A DNA stretch of 64,000 nt from assembly GCA_963735065.1 (NCBI GenBank), contig CAVTJL010000004.1, positions 1,178,001 through 1,242,000 of the forward strand, read 5' to 3'. The notes under the pieces are model-generated. The model was not told the origin of the DNA. It did not search any database and saw nothing but the letters and a program-made list of their open reading frames with translations. Position 1 is the first letter of the stretch; every line of letters starts with the position of its first letter. The translations under genes were made by a program, and so were the position numbers. The DNA is from CAVTJL01 sp963735065. GTDB lineage: Bacteria; Pseudomonadota; Alphaproteobacteria; Geminicoccales; Geminicoccaceae. Below are positions 43,507 through 51,678 of the stretch, piece after piece.

Positions 43507-44512
43507 CTCCGTGATCGATCTCTCGATCAAGACCGCGTCGCGGGCGCGCAGGCCCGAGCCTCTGGCCACCGTCTTCATCCACACCAACGACAAGCAGCGG
43601 CTGGGTGCCGTCGTCTCGGCCTTCTCCATGCGACGCCAGTCGCGGCATCCCGAGACCTTCGAGGTGCGGCTGATCGAGCATCGCGATCACGCGTTCCTCG
43701 GCCGGCACGAGGGCCAGCTCTATCTCCGCGACGGCCAGCGCCAGCGCTGGATCAACGACGATCTCCAGTCCTTCACGCCGCTGCGCTTCATGCCGCCCGA
43801 GCTCATGGGCTATCGCGGCCGGGCGCTGGTCATCGATCCCGACGTCTTCGCGATCGGCGACGTCACCGAGCTTCTCGGGCGCGACATGGGCGGCAAGGCG
43901 ATCCTGTGCCGGACGCACGCCGGCCTGAAGCGCCTGGCCCGCGGCCGCTACGCCAGCTCCGTCATGCTGCTCGACTGTGCCAAGCTGCGCCACTGGCGGG
44001 CCGAGGAGCAGTTCGACGAGCTCTTCTCGTTCGAGCGCGACTATCGCCGCTGGATCGGGCTCGAGGACGAGCATCCGGCGACGATCGGCGATCTCGATCC
44101 GGCCTGGAACGATTTCGACCATCTGTCGCCGACGACGCGGATGCTGCACACCACGCGGCGCATGACGCAGCCCTGGAAGACCGGCCTGCCCGTCGACTTC
44201 CTCCCGGTCGAGCGCTTCCGACCGTTCCCGCCCTTCGGCTGGCTGATGCGGGCGCGGCGTGCCCTCTTCGGCGACCACGCGCTGCTCGGCCACTACAAGA
44301 AGCACCCCGACCCGCGCCAGGAGGCGCTCTTCTTCGGGCTCCTCAGGGAATGCCTCCAAAAGGGGCTGGTGAGCGAGCACGAGCTCGGCGACGCGATCGC
44401 GCGCCGCTATCTCCGCCCCGACGCGGTGGCGGTGATGGAGAAGGTGCAGGACGTGGACGAGCTACTGCGCTCTCTCGGCACGGCGCCGGCGGCAGCTCGG
44501 GAAGCCGCCTGA
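43499..44512 (+). CDS. glycosyltransferase-like (GT8/GT-A fold) protein
   Basis: A 337-residue soluble protein; ATG 43499 overlaps the GT25 gene by 8 bases. It begins VFIHTNDKQRLGAVVSAFSMRRQ, as GT-A enzymes do, and the centre GYRGRALVIDPDVFAIGDVTELL carries the D-x-D metal/nucleotide-sugar motif (DPDV) expected of GT8-like proteins. Next comes YASSVMLLDCAKLRHW and, later, DFDHLSPTTRMLHTT, in which the His matches the family's C-terminal metal ligand. A different-sugar partner for the GT25 enzyme; together with asnB it is a three-gene operon for modifying a surface glycan. Confidence 0.78.
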   Translation: MDSSVIDLSIKTASRARRPEPLATVFIHTNDKQRLGAVVSAFSMRRQSRHPETFEVRLIEHRDHAFLGRHEGQLYLRDGQRQRWINDDLQSFTPLRFMPPELMGYRGRALVIDPDVFAIGDVTELLGRDMGGKAILCRTHAGLKRLARGRYASSVMLLDCAKLRHWRAEEQFDELFSFERDYRRWIGLEDEHPATIGDLDPAWNDFDHLSPTTRMLHTTRRMTQPWKTGLPVDFLPVERFRPFPPFGWLMRARRALFGDHALLGHYKKHPDPRQEALFFGLLRECLQKGLVSEHELGDAIARRYLRPDAVAVMEKVQDVDELLRSLGTAPAAAREAA

Positions 44513-44599
44513 GCCCGGACGAACGGTCGAGCTGCAGGCCTTGCGCGGCGGCGAGCCATACCCATCTACCATCCACACGGATGGTGAGGAGATGGTGAC

Positions 44600-45019
44600 A
44601 TGGCCGGCAACGTCCACGAGCTTCGCCCCAAGGCGGGCGACAGCGAGAAGATCACGATCAATCTCGGCTATGTCGACCTCGGCCACATCGACCTCCTGGT
44701 CCAGGAGGGCTTCTATGCGAACCGGACCGACCTGATCCGGACGGCCATTCGCAACCAGCTCGAGCGCCACGCGGACGCGACCAGGCAGTCCGTGGCTCAC
44801 AAGAGCCTGGATCTCGGGCTGCGCCACTATGGCCGCGCGGATCTCGAGGCGGCGGTTGCCGCCGGCCACAAGCTCGACATCCGCGTGCTGGGCCTGGCCA
44901 GCATCGCCGCCGACGTGACCCCGGAGCTGGCCGATGCTGCCATCGCCTCGGTGACGGTGCTGGGCGCCCTTCAGGCGAGCCCGGCGGTGAAGGCCGTCCT
45001 GGCCGACCGCATGCGCTGA
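44600..45019 (+). CDS. CopG-family (ribbon-helix-helix) regulator
   Basis: A 139-residue protein. Residues 15-60 form a ribbon-helix-helix unit: KITINLGYVDLGHIDLLVQEGFYANRTDLIRTAIRNQL. The rest is helical (RADLEAAVAAGHKLDIRVLGLASIAADVT, then IASVTVLGALQASPAVKAVLADRM) and longer than usual CopG antitoxins. This longer type is typically encoded next to PHB-depolymerase-like esterases, as it is here (115 bases upstream). Likely repressor of that esterase or its own gene. Confidence 0.82.
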   Translation: MAGNVHELRPKAGDSEKITINLGYVDLGHIDLLVQEGFYANRTDLIRTAIRNQLERHADATRQSVAHKSLDLGLRHYGRADLEAAVAAGHKLDIRVLGLASIAADVTPELADAAIASVTVLGALQASPAVKAVLADRMR

Positions 45020-45134
45020 CCGATCCTGCCGGCCAAGGCCGGCCCCGCCGCCAACAGACTCCCGACCACGCGCGGAGGAGCCCCCGGCTCCTCACAGAGA
45101 AGGCGCGCCCATTTTTCCCAGAGGATGCCAACCC

Positions 45135-46340
45135 ATGAACGAGATCTCGAGCGCCGACATGCTGGCCGCGACCCGCTCGGTCCAGGCCGGCCGTCTCACC
45201 GAAGCGACGGCGCTGCTGCAGCGCCTCCTGCGCGGCGAGCCGGCCGGCGTCCCGGCCGATAGCCAAGACGGCCCCGCGGGCGGCTTTCCCCGCATCATCG
45301 ACGTGACCCCGGAGACCGTGGAGGTTCGGGAGCGTCCGGCGGAGCAGCGGACCGACCCCGTGCCCGAGGCGCTGCGCCGCTTTCTCAATCGCCAGCGCGG
45401 CGTCGGGCCGGCACAGGGGGCGGGAAGGCCCGCGACGTCACCGCCTTTGCCGGACGGCGCCCGCTTCCTTGCCCTCTCCTTCAGCAGCGAGGCGGGGAGC
45501 CGCGCGTATAAGCTCTATGTCCCCAGCACCGCTCGGGGTGAGGCGCTGCCGCTCGTGGTCATGCTGCATGGCTGCACCCAGTCGCCGGACGATTTCGCCG
45601 CCGGCACGCGCATGAATGCGCTGGCCGAGGAACATGGCCTTCTCGTCGCCTACCCGGCCCAGGCGGCCTCGGCCAACATGCAGCGATGCTGGAACTGGTT
45701 CAGGGCCGAGGACCAGGAGAGGGGCCGCGGCGAGCCGGCGCTGATCGCGGGCATCACGCGCCAGATCATGCGCGACCATCCGGTCGACCCGGCACGGGTC
45801 TATGTGGCGGGGCTCTCGGCGGGCGGGGCCGCCGCTGCCATCATGGGCGCCACCTATCCCGATCTCTATGCGGCGGTGGGCGTGCATTCGGGGCTGGCGC
45901 CCGGTGCCGCCAGCGACATGCCCTCGGCCTTCGCCGCCATGCAGGGCCGCGGCGTCGCCAAGGGGCCGGCGCGCGGCAGGGAACGGAACAAGGATGCCAT
46001 GCAGCCGGTGCCGACGATCGTCTTCCATGGCGACAGCGATACGACCGTCCATCCGCGCAATGGCGATGCGGTGGTCGCGCAGACCGGCGTCGCGGCGGCC
46101 GCGAGGGTCGAGGAAGGCCGTGTTCCGGGAGGACGGAGCTATCGCCGCTCGCTTCTAGGCGAGACCGGCGATCGGAGCGCGGTCGAGCTTTGGGTGGTCA
46201 ACGGGGCGGGCCACGCCTGGTCGGGCGGCAGCTCCGCCGGCTCCTATACCGACCCGCAGGGCCCCGACGCCTCGCGCGAGATGCTGCGCTTCTTCCTCGA
46301 GCACCCGCATGCCGCGCCCGGAGCAGCACCGGCATCCTGA
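45135..46340 (+). CDS. PHB-depolymerase (LpqC)-family alpha/beta hydrolase esterase
   Basis: A 401-residue alpha/beta hydrolase, cytosolic because there is no signal peptide. A variable N-terminal 100 residues is followed by the catalytic domain: oxyanion segment VVMLHGCTQSPDDFA, Ser228 nucleophile in GLSAGGA, Asp in VFHGDSDTTVH and His in GAGHAWSGG. These fit the esterase/PHB depolymerase (LpqC) family, which cleaves polyhydroxyalkanoate or feruloyl-type esters; substrate not determinable. It lies next to a CopG protein that usually accompanies it. Confidence 0.9.
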   Translation: MNEISSADMLAATRSVQAGRLTEATALLQRLLRGEPAGVPADSQDGPAGGFPRIIDVTPETVEVRERPAEQRTDPVPEALRRFLNRQRGVGPAQGAGRPATSPPLPDGARFLALSFSSEAGSRAYKLYVPSTARGEALPLVVMLHGCTQSPDDFAAGTRMNALAEEHGLLVAYPAQAASANMQRCWNWFRAEDQERGRGEPALIAGITRQIMRDHPVDPARVYVAGLSAGGAAAAIMGATYPDLYAAVGVHSGLAPGAASDMPSAFAAMQGRGVAKGPARGRERNKDAMQPVPTIVFHGDSDTTVHPRNGDAVVAQTGVAAAARVEEGRVPGGRSYRRSLLGETGDRSAVELWVVNGAGHAWSGGSSAGSYTDPQGPDASREMLRFFLEHPHAAPGAAPAS

Positions 46341-46366
46341 GCGACTCTATCGACTCCAACAGCAAA

Positions 46367-46391
46367 CGAGGCCGGCTGGATGCCGGCCTCG
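46367..46391. terminator. bidirectional hairpin between convergent genes
   Basis: A perfect 10-bp stem CGAGGCCGGC/GCCGGCCTCG with the 5-base loop TGGAT lies between the esterase stop (46340) and the convergent PRC-barrel gene stop (46420). There is no T-run. Confidence 0.6.
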
Positions 46392-46419
46392 TCGCTGGAG
46401 CCCTGGGCCAAGCCGAGGC

Positions 46420-46818
46420 TCAGATTCCGTAGGGGACGCCGTAATAGTCGTCGATCTGGCGGCCGTAGTCGGGGCCCCACGCCGGCCCCTCGGCGGCCGC
46501 ATAGCTGGGCGCGCTGACCAGCCGGTCCTTGTCGAGGTCGACCACGTAGCCGCCCATGTTGGGATCGTAGGTCAAGATCTTCCAGGGCAGCGGATGATAG
46601 CTCTCACCCATGCCCAAGAAGCCGCCGAAGCTCATGACGGCATACTCGACGTGGCCGGAGCGCTTGTCGACCATGAAGTTGTAGACGTCGCCCAGCCGCT
46701 CGCCACGCGGATTGTAGACCGCGGTGCCCTCGACCTTGTCCGAGGCGATCAACGAGCTGGTCTCGTCCGTCTCGACGCGCCCGGCAACCGCTCCTGTCGT
46801 CCTGAGATCGCTCTGCAT
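46420..46818 (-). CDS. PRC-barrel domain protein
   Basis: A 132-residue protein. ATG 46818 is chosen because GGAGGT is 4-9 bases upstream; the longer frame adds an unlikely MPQLAQAEVT. The PRC barrel is evident: IASDKVEGTAVYNPRGERLGDVYNFMVDKRSGHVEYAVMSFGG, then YHPLPWKILTYDPNMGGYVVDLDKD. Such proteins occur as stress or envelope-associated factors in alphaproteobacteria. No membrane segment. Divergent from the TIM-barrel gene. Confidence 0.88.
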   Translation of the reverse strand: MQSDLRTTGAVAGRVETDETSSLIASDKVEGTAVYNPRGERLGDVYNFMVDKRSGHVEYAVMSFGGFLGMGESYHPLPWKILTYDPNMGGYVVDLDKDRLVSAPSYAAAEGPAWGPDYGRQIDDYYGVPYGI

Positions 46819-46954
46819 CGTTACCTCCGCTTGAGCAAGTTGTGGCAAGAGAACGACCGCCGACGATTCGGGTTCCAGCGCTCGGACGACCTGCCGACTT
46901 TCGGTCGGGGCCCAGAGGATCTAGGGTGGGGCCGCTCTTCTCGAGGAGGCTGAC

Positions 46955-47956
46955 GTGAAGAAAAACCTGCCGATCGGCTGCGCGGGCAGCGGGGTGGTGC
47001 ATACCGATCAGGACACGTTCGACATCGACACCCGGTTCCGCATGGTCAAGGAGGCGGGCGTCTTCGACTATTATGACCGGTCGCCGCTGATGGGCGAGAT
47101 CGACGCCTATCTGCGGGCCGTCGAGCGCCATGGCGTGCCCGTGCGTGCCACGGGCTGGTACTATGTGCTGGGCCGGGACGAGCCGCTCTTGGAGTGGAAC
47201 CTCAGGGTCTCGGCGCAGCTGGGTGCCGTCGTCCACAACACGCAGGTGAGCGCCAGCAAGCTCGACGGCAGCCCGGCCTCCGATCAGGACGTGGTGGACG
47301 CCTATCTCTGGGCCTACGACCGCGGCAAGGCTTTGGGCGTGGACCCCTGCTTCGAGGTGCACGTCAACATGTGGTCGGAGCATCTGGGCCGCGTCGCCAC
47401 CGTGGGCCGCATGGTCGAGGCCAAGGGCGTGCCCTTCAACATGACCCTCGACCACTCGCACGTGATCTTCAAGATCGACAACCCCATGGAGCAGGAGGTG
47501 CAGGGCATGAAGGCCGACATCGACGCCGGCCGCCTCGTGCTCGACCCCACGAAGCCCGGCAATGTGACGGCAGGCTGGATCGAGGCCGGCTATGTGCGCC
47601 ACGCGCACGCCCGCGCCGCGGTGCCGGCCAATCCCGTCAATGTCTGGGCCAGGCACCCCGGCGGCAGCTACGGGCGGGGCATCCAGTATCCCTTCGTCGA
47701 GCCCAAGCCCGGCGAGTGGCACGCAGCCTGGGACGAGAAAAAGCTGGAGCCGTGGAAGGAGGTCGTCCGGCAGCTCATGCGCCATCACGCGACGGTGCCC
47801 GCGAGCCGGTTGGGCCAGATATCGACCGAGTTCATCCCGCCGCCCGATTATGGCGGCGGCGCCAAATACTCGATCTTCGAGAACAATGTCGCCTGCGCGC
47901 GCTGGCTGCGCGAGACGTGGCAAAAGACGCTCGCGGAGACCGGGGGTAGAACCTGA
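46955..47956 (+). CDS. sugar-phosphate isomerase/epimerase-like TIM-barrel protein
   Basis: A 333-residue protein from ATG 46955, with GAGGAGGC 4-12 bases upstream. Predicted AP-endonuclease-2/xylose-isomerase-like TIM barrel: GVFDYYDRSPLMGEIDAYLRAVERHGVPV, CFEVHVNMWSEHLGRVATVGRMVEAKGVPFNMTLDHSHVIFKI (metal-ligand Glu/Asp/His candidates), and FIPPPDYGGGAKYSIFENNVACARWL. Exact reaction unknown. Alone in its transcript; the two-component system starts 91 bases downstream. Confidence 0.7.
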   Translation: MKKNLPIGCAGSGVVHTDQDTFDIDTRFRMVKEAGVFDYYDRSPLMGEIDAYLRAVERHGVPVRATGWYYVLGRDEPLLEWNLRVSAQLGAVVHNTQVSASKLDGSPASDQDVVDAYLWAYDRGKALGVDPCFEVHVNMWSEHLGRVATVGRMVEAKGVPFNMTLDHSHVIFKIDNPMEQEVQGMKADIDAGRLVLDPTKPGNVTAGWIEAGYVRHAHARAAVPANPVNVWARHPGGSYGRGIQYPFVEPKPGEWHAAWDEKKLEPWKEVVRQLMRHHATVPASRLGQISTEFIPPPDYGGGAKYSIFENNVACARWLRETWQKTLAETGGRT

Positions 47957-48047
47957 CGGGCGCGCTTTCAAAAGTCTCCCGCCGTCAGCCTGCGGCAAGG
48001 CGCAGGCCTCATGCTCGTCGCCGGCGGCGCGAGGGCGGAACAAGACG

Positions 48048-48726
48048 ATGAGACTGTTGCTGGTCGAGGACGACCCGGATCTGGGCGAGGCGGTGCGCAC
48101 CAATCTGGAGCGGAGCGGCTTCACGGCCGATCTCGTCGACTGCGCCGGCGACGCCGAGGCGGCGCTGGCATCGACACCCTATGCGGCCCTGCTGCTCGAC
48201 CTGGGCCTGCCGGATGCCGACGGGATCGACCTGATCCGCACGCTGCGCACGGGCGGCAACCCGCTGCCGGTGCTGGTGCTGACCGCGCGTGACGCGCTGG
48301 ACGAGCGGGTCAGGGGCCTCGAGGCCGGCGCCGACGACTATATCCTCAAGCCCTTCGCCCATCTGGAGCTGGTGGCCCGTATCCGGGCGGTGCTGCGGCG
48401 GCCCGGGCGGGATCTGGGCGAGGCGATCCGGGTCGGCAACCTCGCCTTTCATCCGGGCTCGGGCAGCGTGAGCGTCGAGGAGATCCCGCTCACCGTGCCG
48501 CGGCGCGAGCTGGCCCTCCTCGAATCGCTGATCCGCCGGAACGGCCGGGTGGTCACGCGCGCCACCCTCGAGGACGAGCTTTGGGGCTTCGCCGACGAGG
48601 TGGAATTCGAACACCCTCGAATCGCACGTCTCGCGCCTCAGGAAGCGGCTGATGGAGACCGGTGCCACGGTGCGCATCCACACCGTCCGGGGTGTCGGCT
48701 ACATGCTGGCGCCGAACGGCGCATGA
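48048..48726 (+). CDS. OmpR-family response regulator, interrupted by a single-base frameshift
   Basis: The receiver domain is complete: acidic pair VEDDPDL, phosphoacceptor Asp51 in LLLDLGLPDADG, LTARD, and Lys101 in YILKPF. The winged-helix begins normally (PRRELALLESLIRRNGRVVTRATLEDELWG) but breaks after DEVE. Removing one T from the TT at 48606-48607 restores the standard SNTLESHVSRLRKRL, VRIHTVRGVGYML ending, giving 225 residues with TGA at 48724-48726. As written, the protein loses its DNA-recognition helix. The stop overlaps the kinase start (ATGA). Because a functional kinase follows, a sequence error is likelier than decay. Confidence 0.85.
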
Positions 48727-50090
48727 GGCGCCAGCGCTCGCTGATCGGCGCGCTCGTTACCCGCTTCGCCCTGGTGGCGGGCCTGGGCATCGTCGGCACG
48801 CTGCTGGCGCACGGCCTCTTCAGCCCGATCGACCTCCACTACGAGCTGGACGCCATCGCCCGCCGCCTGCAGAGCCACCTCGAGCGCGACAAGGACGGCA
48901 CGCTCCACCTCGCCATGGACCAGGGGCTCGAGAACGAGCTGCAGCTCGTGCCTGGCCTGCAGCTCCGCGTGGTCGATGCGGGCAGCGGACGGACCCTCTT
49001 CCGGTTCGGCGCGCCGTCCCGCGACGAGCAAGACGAGATCGGCGAGATGAGCGAGTGGCCGGTCGGCCATTTCGAGCTGTTCGACGACGAGGCCAACCGG
49101 CGGGCCTACGGCTACGTCACCAAGCTCGACGCGCCGGGCGGCGCCGACATCCGCATGATCGCCCGCCGCGGCCCCGCCGAGGCCCGCGACATGATCTATT
49201 GGCTGCGGACAGAGCTGTTCGCCGAGCTCGGACCCTATATCCTCGTGGCGACGCTGGTGGCGGTCGGCATCGCGGTGCTGACCATCCTCCAGGCCCTGGC
49301 CCCCCTTACCCGGCTCTCGCGGGAGGCGCAGGCGATCGTGCCCGGCGACACCACCACCCGTCTCGACGAGGACGGCGTGCCGCGCGAGGTGCTGCCGCTG
49401 GTCCGGGCGGTCAACGACACCCTGGGCCGCCTCCACCAGGCGCTGGCCCAAGAGCGCCGCTTCACGGCCAGCGCCGCGCACGAGCTGAGGACGCCGCTGG
49501 CCGCCGTCCAGGCGCGGCTCGATGCGCTGGGCGACGGCTCCGAGATCACGGCGCTCAGGCGAAGCGTCCTCAGGATGACGCGGATCGTCGACCAGCTTCT
49601 GGCCGTAGCCCGGCTCGAGAGCGGGCAGGTCACGCTCGATGATGCCGTGGATCTCGACGACGTGGCGCGAGACGCCGTGGCGGAGCGGGCGCCGCTGGCA
49701 CTCGCCGCCGGGAAGAGCATCGAGCTCGTGCCCGCCGGGCAGCGGCTGCGGCCGCGCGGCAACGCCGCGGCGCTGGAGCAGGCGCTGGGCAACCTGATCG
49801 ACAACGCGCTCGCCGTGACCCCGTCCGGCGGGACCGTCGAGGTCGAGGTGACGGGCGACGGGCGGATCCTGGTGGCCGACCGCGGCCCCGGCTTCGGCGA
49901 TCTGGATCCGGCTCGGCTGTTCGAGCCGTTCGCCCGCGGCCGGGGTGCCCAGCAGTCCAGGAGCGGTGCCGGCCTCGGCCTCGCCATCGTCCGCGACACG
50001 GCCGAGCTGCATGGCGGCCGGGTCATCGCCGAGGCCCGCCCGGGAGGCGGTGCCGTCGTCGGCATCCTGTTGCCGATCCCCTCGGCCTGA
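48723..50090 (+). CDS. sensor histidine kinase
   Basis: A 455-residue membrane kinase paired with the response regulator (ATGA overlap). TM1 is at about 10-32, a periplasmic sensor at about 33-160, TM2 at about 170-192, HAMP at about 195-245. Dimerization and H-box: FTASAAHELRTPLAAVQ with phospho-accepting His253. ATPase: NLIDNALAVTP (N-box), DRGPGFG (G1) and GAGLGLAIVRDTAELHGG (G2). The sensor is of the QseC/TctE-like short type. The PepSY and cytochrome b genes directly downstream suggest an envelope or redox/antibiotic cue. Confidence 0.92.
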   Translation: MRRQRSLIGALVTRFALVAGLGIVGTLLAHGLFSPIDLHYELDAIARRLQSHLERDKDGTLHLAMDQGLENELQLVPGLQLRVVDAGSGRTLFRFGAPSRDEQDEIGEMSEWPVGHFELFDDEANRRAYGYVTKLDAPGGADIRMIARRGPAEARDMIYWLRTELFAELGPYILVATLVAVGIAVLTILQALAPLTRLSREAQAIVPGDTTTRLDEDGVPREVLPLVRAVNDTLGRLHQALAQERRFTASAAHELRTPLAAVQARLDALGDGSEITALRRSVLRMTRIVDQLLAVARLESGQVTLDDAVDLDDVARDAVAERAPLALAAGKSIELVPAGQRLRPRGNAAALEQALGNLIDNALAVTPSGGTVEVEVTGDGRILVADRGPGFGDLDPARLFEPFARGRGAQQSRSGAGLGLAIVRDTAELHGGRVIAEARPGGGAVVGILLPIPSA

Positions 50091-50166
50091 GGACCTCCGC
50101 AAGACTGTCGCAAGCAGGGCAGCCTACCACCGCTCGCGTTCGATCCATCATGAGCGGAGCAGACGG

Positions 50167-50433
50167 ATGAAGCGCTTTTTCCTCGCCTCGGCGGCCCTGG
50201 CCCTCCTTGCCGCGGGCCCGGCCCTCGCGTCCGAGCCGCAGTGCAGCGGCAAGGGCACCAAGCTCGACCACAACCAGATCGCCGCCCAGTACAAGGCCAA
50301 GGGCTGGACGATCCACAACTTCAAGCTCGCCGAGCACGGCTGCTACGAGATGTACGCGACCAAGGGGAAGGAGCGCCGCGAGATCACGGTCGACCCCTGG
50401 ACCGGCAAGGAGCTGGGCCAGGAGAACGGCTGA
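50167..50433 (+). CDS. small periplasmic PepSY-like protein
   Basis: An 88-residue exported protein: signal peptide MKRFFLASAALALLAAGPALA, then a short PepSY-like unit (LDHNQIAAQYKAKGWTIHNFKLAEHGCYEMYATKGKERREITVDPWTGKEL) of the kind where a helix precedes three strands. Two cysteines (at about 26 and 58) may pair. Such single-PepSY proteins typically sit next to two-component systems and b-type cytochromes, as here. Inferred role: periplasmic modulator of the kinase or of the cytochrome. Confidence 0.8.
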   Translation: MKRFFLASAALALLAAGPALASEPQCSGKGTKLDHNQIAAQYKAKGWTIHNFKLAEHGCYEMYATKGKERREITVDPWTGKELGQENG

Positions 50434-50526
50434 GCCCTCTCACCTAGGTGCGTGGCCCCGGGACCGTCGCGCGGTCCCGGGCGGCACGGCACCGACATCC
50501 CTTGGCGCTCCACCACGAGACCCCCC

Positions 50527-51132
50527 ATGACCAGAGCCAGTGATACGACCCGACGGTCCACGATCAGGGTCTGGGACCCGCTCGTGCGCACCTTCCACTG
50601 GACCGTCGCCCTCGCCTGCCTGGGCGCGTTCCTGACGAGCGACGATTGGCGCCATCTCCACAAGGCGCTCGGCTACTGGGTCCTGGGCGCCGTCGCCGTG
50701 CGCATCGTCTGGGGCTTCGTCGGCACGCGCCACGCCCGGTTCGGCGACTTCGTGAAGGGCCCGCGTCGCCTCGGCCGCTACCTGCTCGCCATGCTGCGCG
50801 GCACAGAGCCCCGCCATGTCGGCCACAACCCGCTGGGCGGGCTCATGGTCGTGGCGCTCCTCCTCGTGCTGGGCGGTCTGGGCGTCACGGGATGGATGAT
50901 GGGCCTCGATGCCTTCTGGGGTAACGAGCTCCTGGGCAATCTGCACGCCGATCTTGCGAACCTTCTCCTCGTGCTCGTGGGCCTGCATCTGCTGGGCGTG
51001 GTGTGGGAGAGCTTCCGGCACGGCGAGAACCTGGTCGCAGCCATGATCACGGGAAAAAAGCCCGTGAGCCCGGGGAGAGCCGAGCCCGATCGGGCTCCGC
51101 CGCACGGCCTGCCGAGCTCCTGGCGCTCCTAG
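50527..51132 (+). CDS. cytochrome b561/b6-domain membrane protein
   Basis: A 201-residue inner-membrane protein with four hydrophobic helices. His residues appropriate for two b hemes are visible: VRTFHWTVALAC in helix 1, HLHKALGYWVLGAVAVRIVWGFVG in helix 2, and LHADLANLLLVLVGLHLLGVVWESFRHGENL in helices 4 and after. It resembles the cytochrome b/b6 domain family (PF01292) that accepts electrons at the membrane. It is probably expressed with the PepSY protein and controlled by the two-component system upstream. Confidence 0.88.
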   Translation: MTRASDTTRRSTIRVWDPLVRTFHWTVALACLGAFLTSDDWRHLHKALGYWVLGAVAVRIVWGFVGTRHARFGDFVKGPRRLGRYLLAMLRGTEPRHVGHNPLGGLMVVALLLVLGGLGVTGWMMGLDAFWGNELLGNLHADLANLLLVLVGLHLLGVVWESFRHGENLVAAMITGKKPVSPGRAEPDRAPPHGLPSSWRS

Positions 51133-51209
51133 CCGCCCGGCCGCATCCGTCCTAGCCTGCCCGAGGCGGTCCGGCAGAGCGGCCGCCCGTGACGAGGGAG
51201 GGCGGCGAC

Positions 51210-51548
51210 GTGCAGCGCATGGGCATGGTCATCGGCGTCAAGCAGGACAAGATCGAGGAGTACAAGCGGCTGCACGCCGACTGCTGGCCCGAGATCCTGG
51301 ACGGGCTGACGGCAGCGAACATCCAGAACTATTCCATCTTTCTCTGGGAGCCGGACGGGCTTTTGTTCGGCTACTGGGAGTATCACGGCACCGACTTCGA
51401 GGCCGACATGAAGAGCATCGCCGAGAAGGAGGTGACACGGCGCTGGTGGGCGCTGTGCGGGCCCTGCCAGAGCCCGCTGCCAGATCGCAAGCCCGGCGAG
51501 CATTGGGCCATGATGGAGGAGGTCTTCCATCACGATGGGGGTGCCTAG
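51210..51548 (+). CDS. rhaM: L-rhamnose mutarotase
   Basis: A 112-residue RhaM, interconverting alpha and beta L-rhamnopyranose. GTG 51210 is chosen because GGGAGGG is 7-15 bases upstream and the protein then begins VQRMGMVIGVKQDKIEEYKRLHADCWPEIL. The His in RLHADCWPE and the Tyr in EEYKRL are the RhaM active-site candidates; NYSIFLWEPDGLLFGYWEY follows the family core. No other rhamnose-catabolism genes are near, so it is orphaned here. Confidence 0.88.
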   Translation: MQRMGMVIGVKQDKIEEYKRLHADCWPEILDGLTAANIQNYSIFLWEPDGLLFGYWEYHGTDFEADMKSIAEKEVTRRWWALCGPCQSPLPDRKPGEHWAMMEEVFHHDGGA

Positions 51549-51678
51549 CAGGCGGCGGCGACTGATCTCGCGGGAGTTGTGCCGCAAGGGGGCTATGGAA
51601 CCTTGATTAGCCGATCGGGTGCCGCAACACTGGCGCCAGACCGGATCAAGACGGCGGAAGCGCTGGCCCTGCACCTGA

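Noticed and set aside
45028..45043. GCCGGCC-AA-GGCCGGC palindrome after the CopG gene as a terminator
   Set aside because: Arms too close for a good loop, and no T-run; kept out of the feature list.
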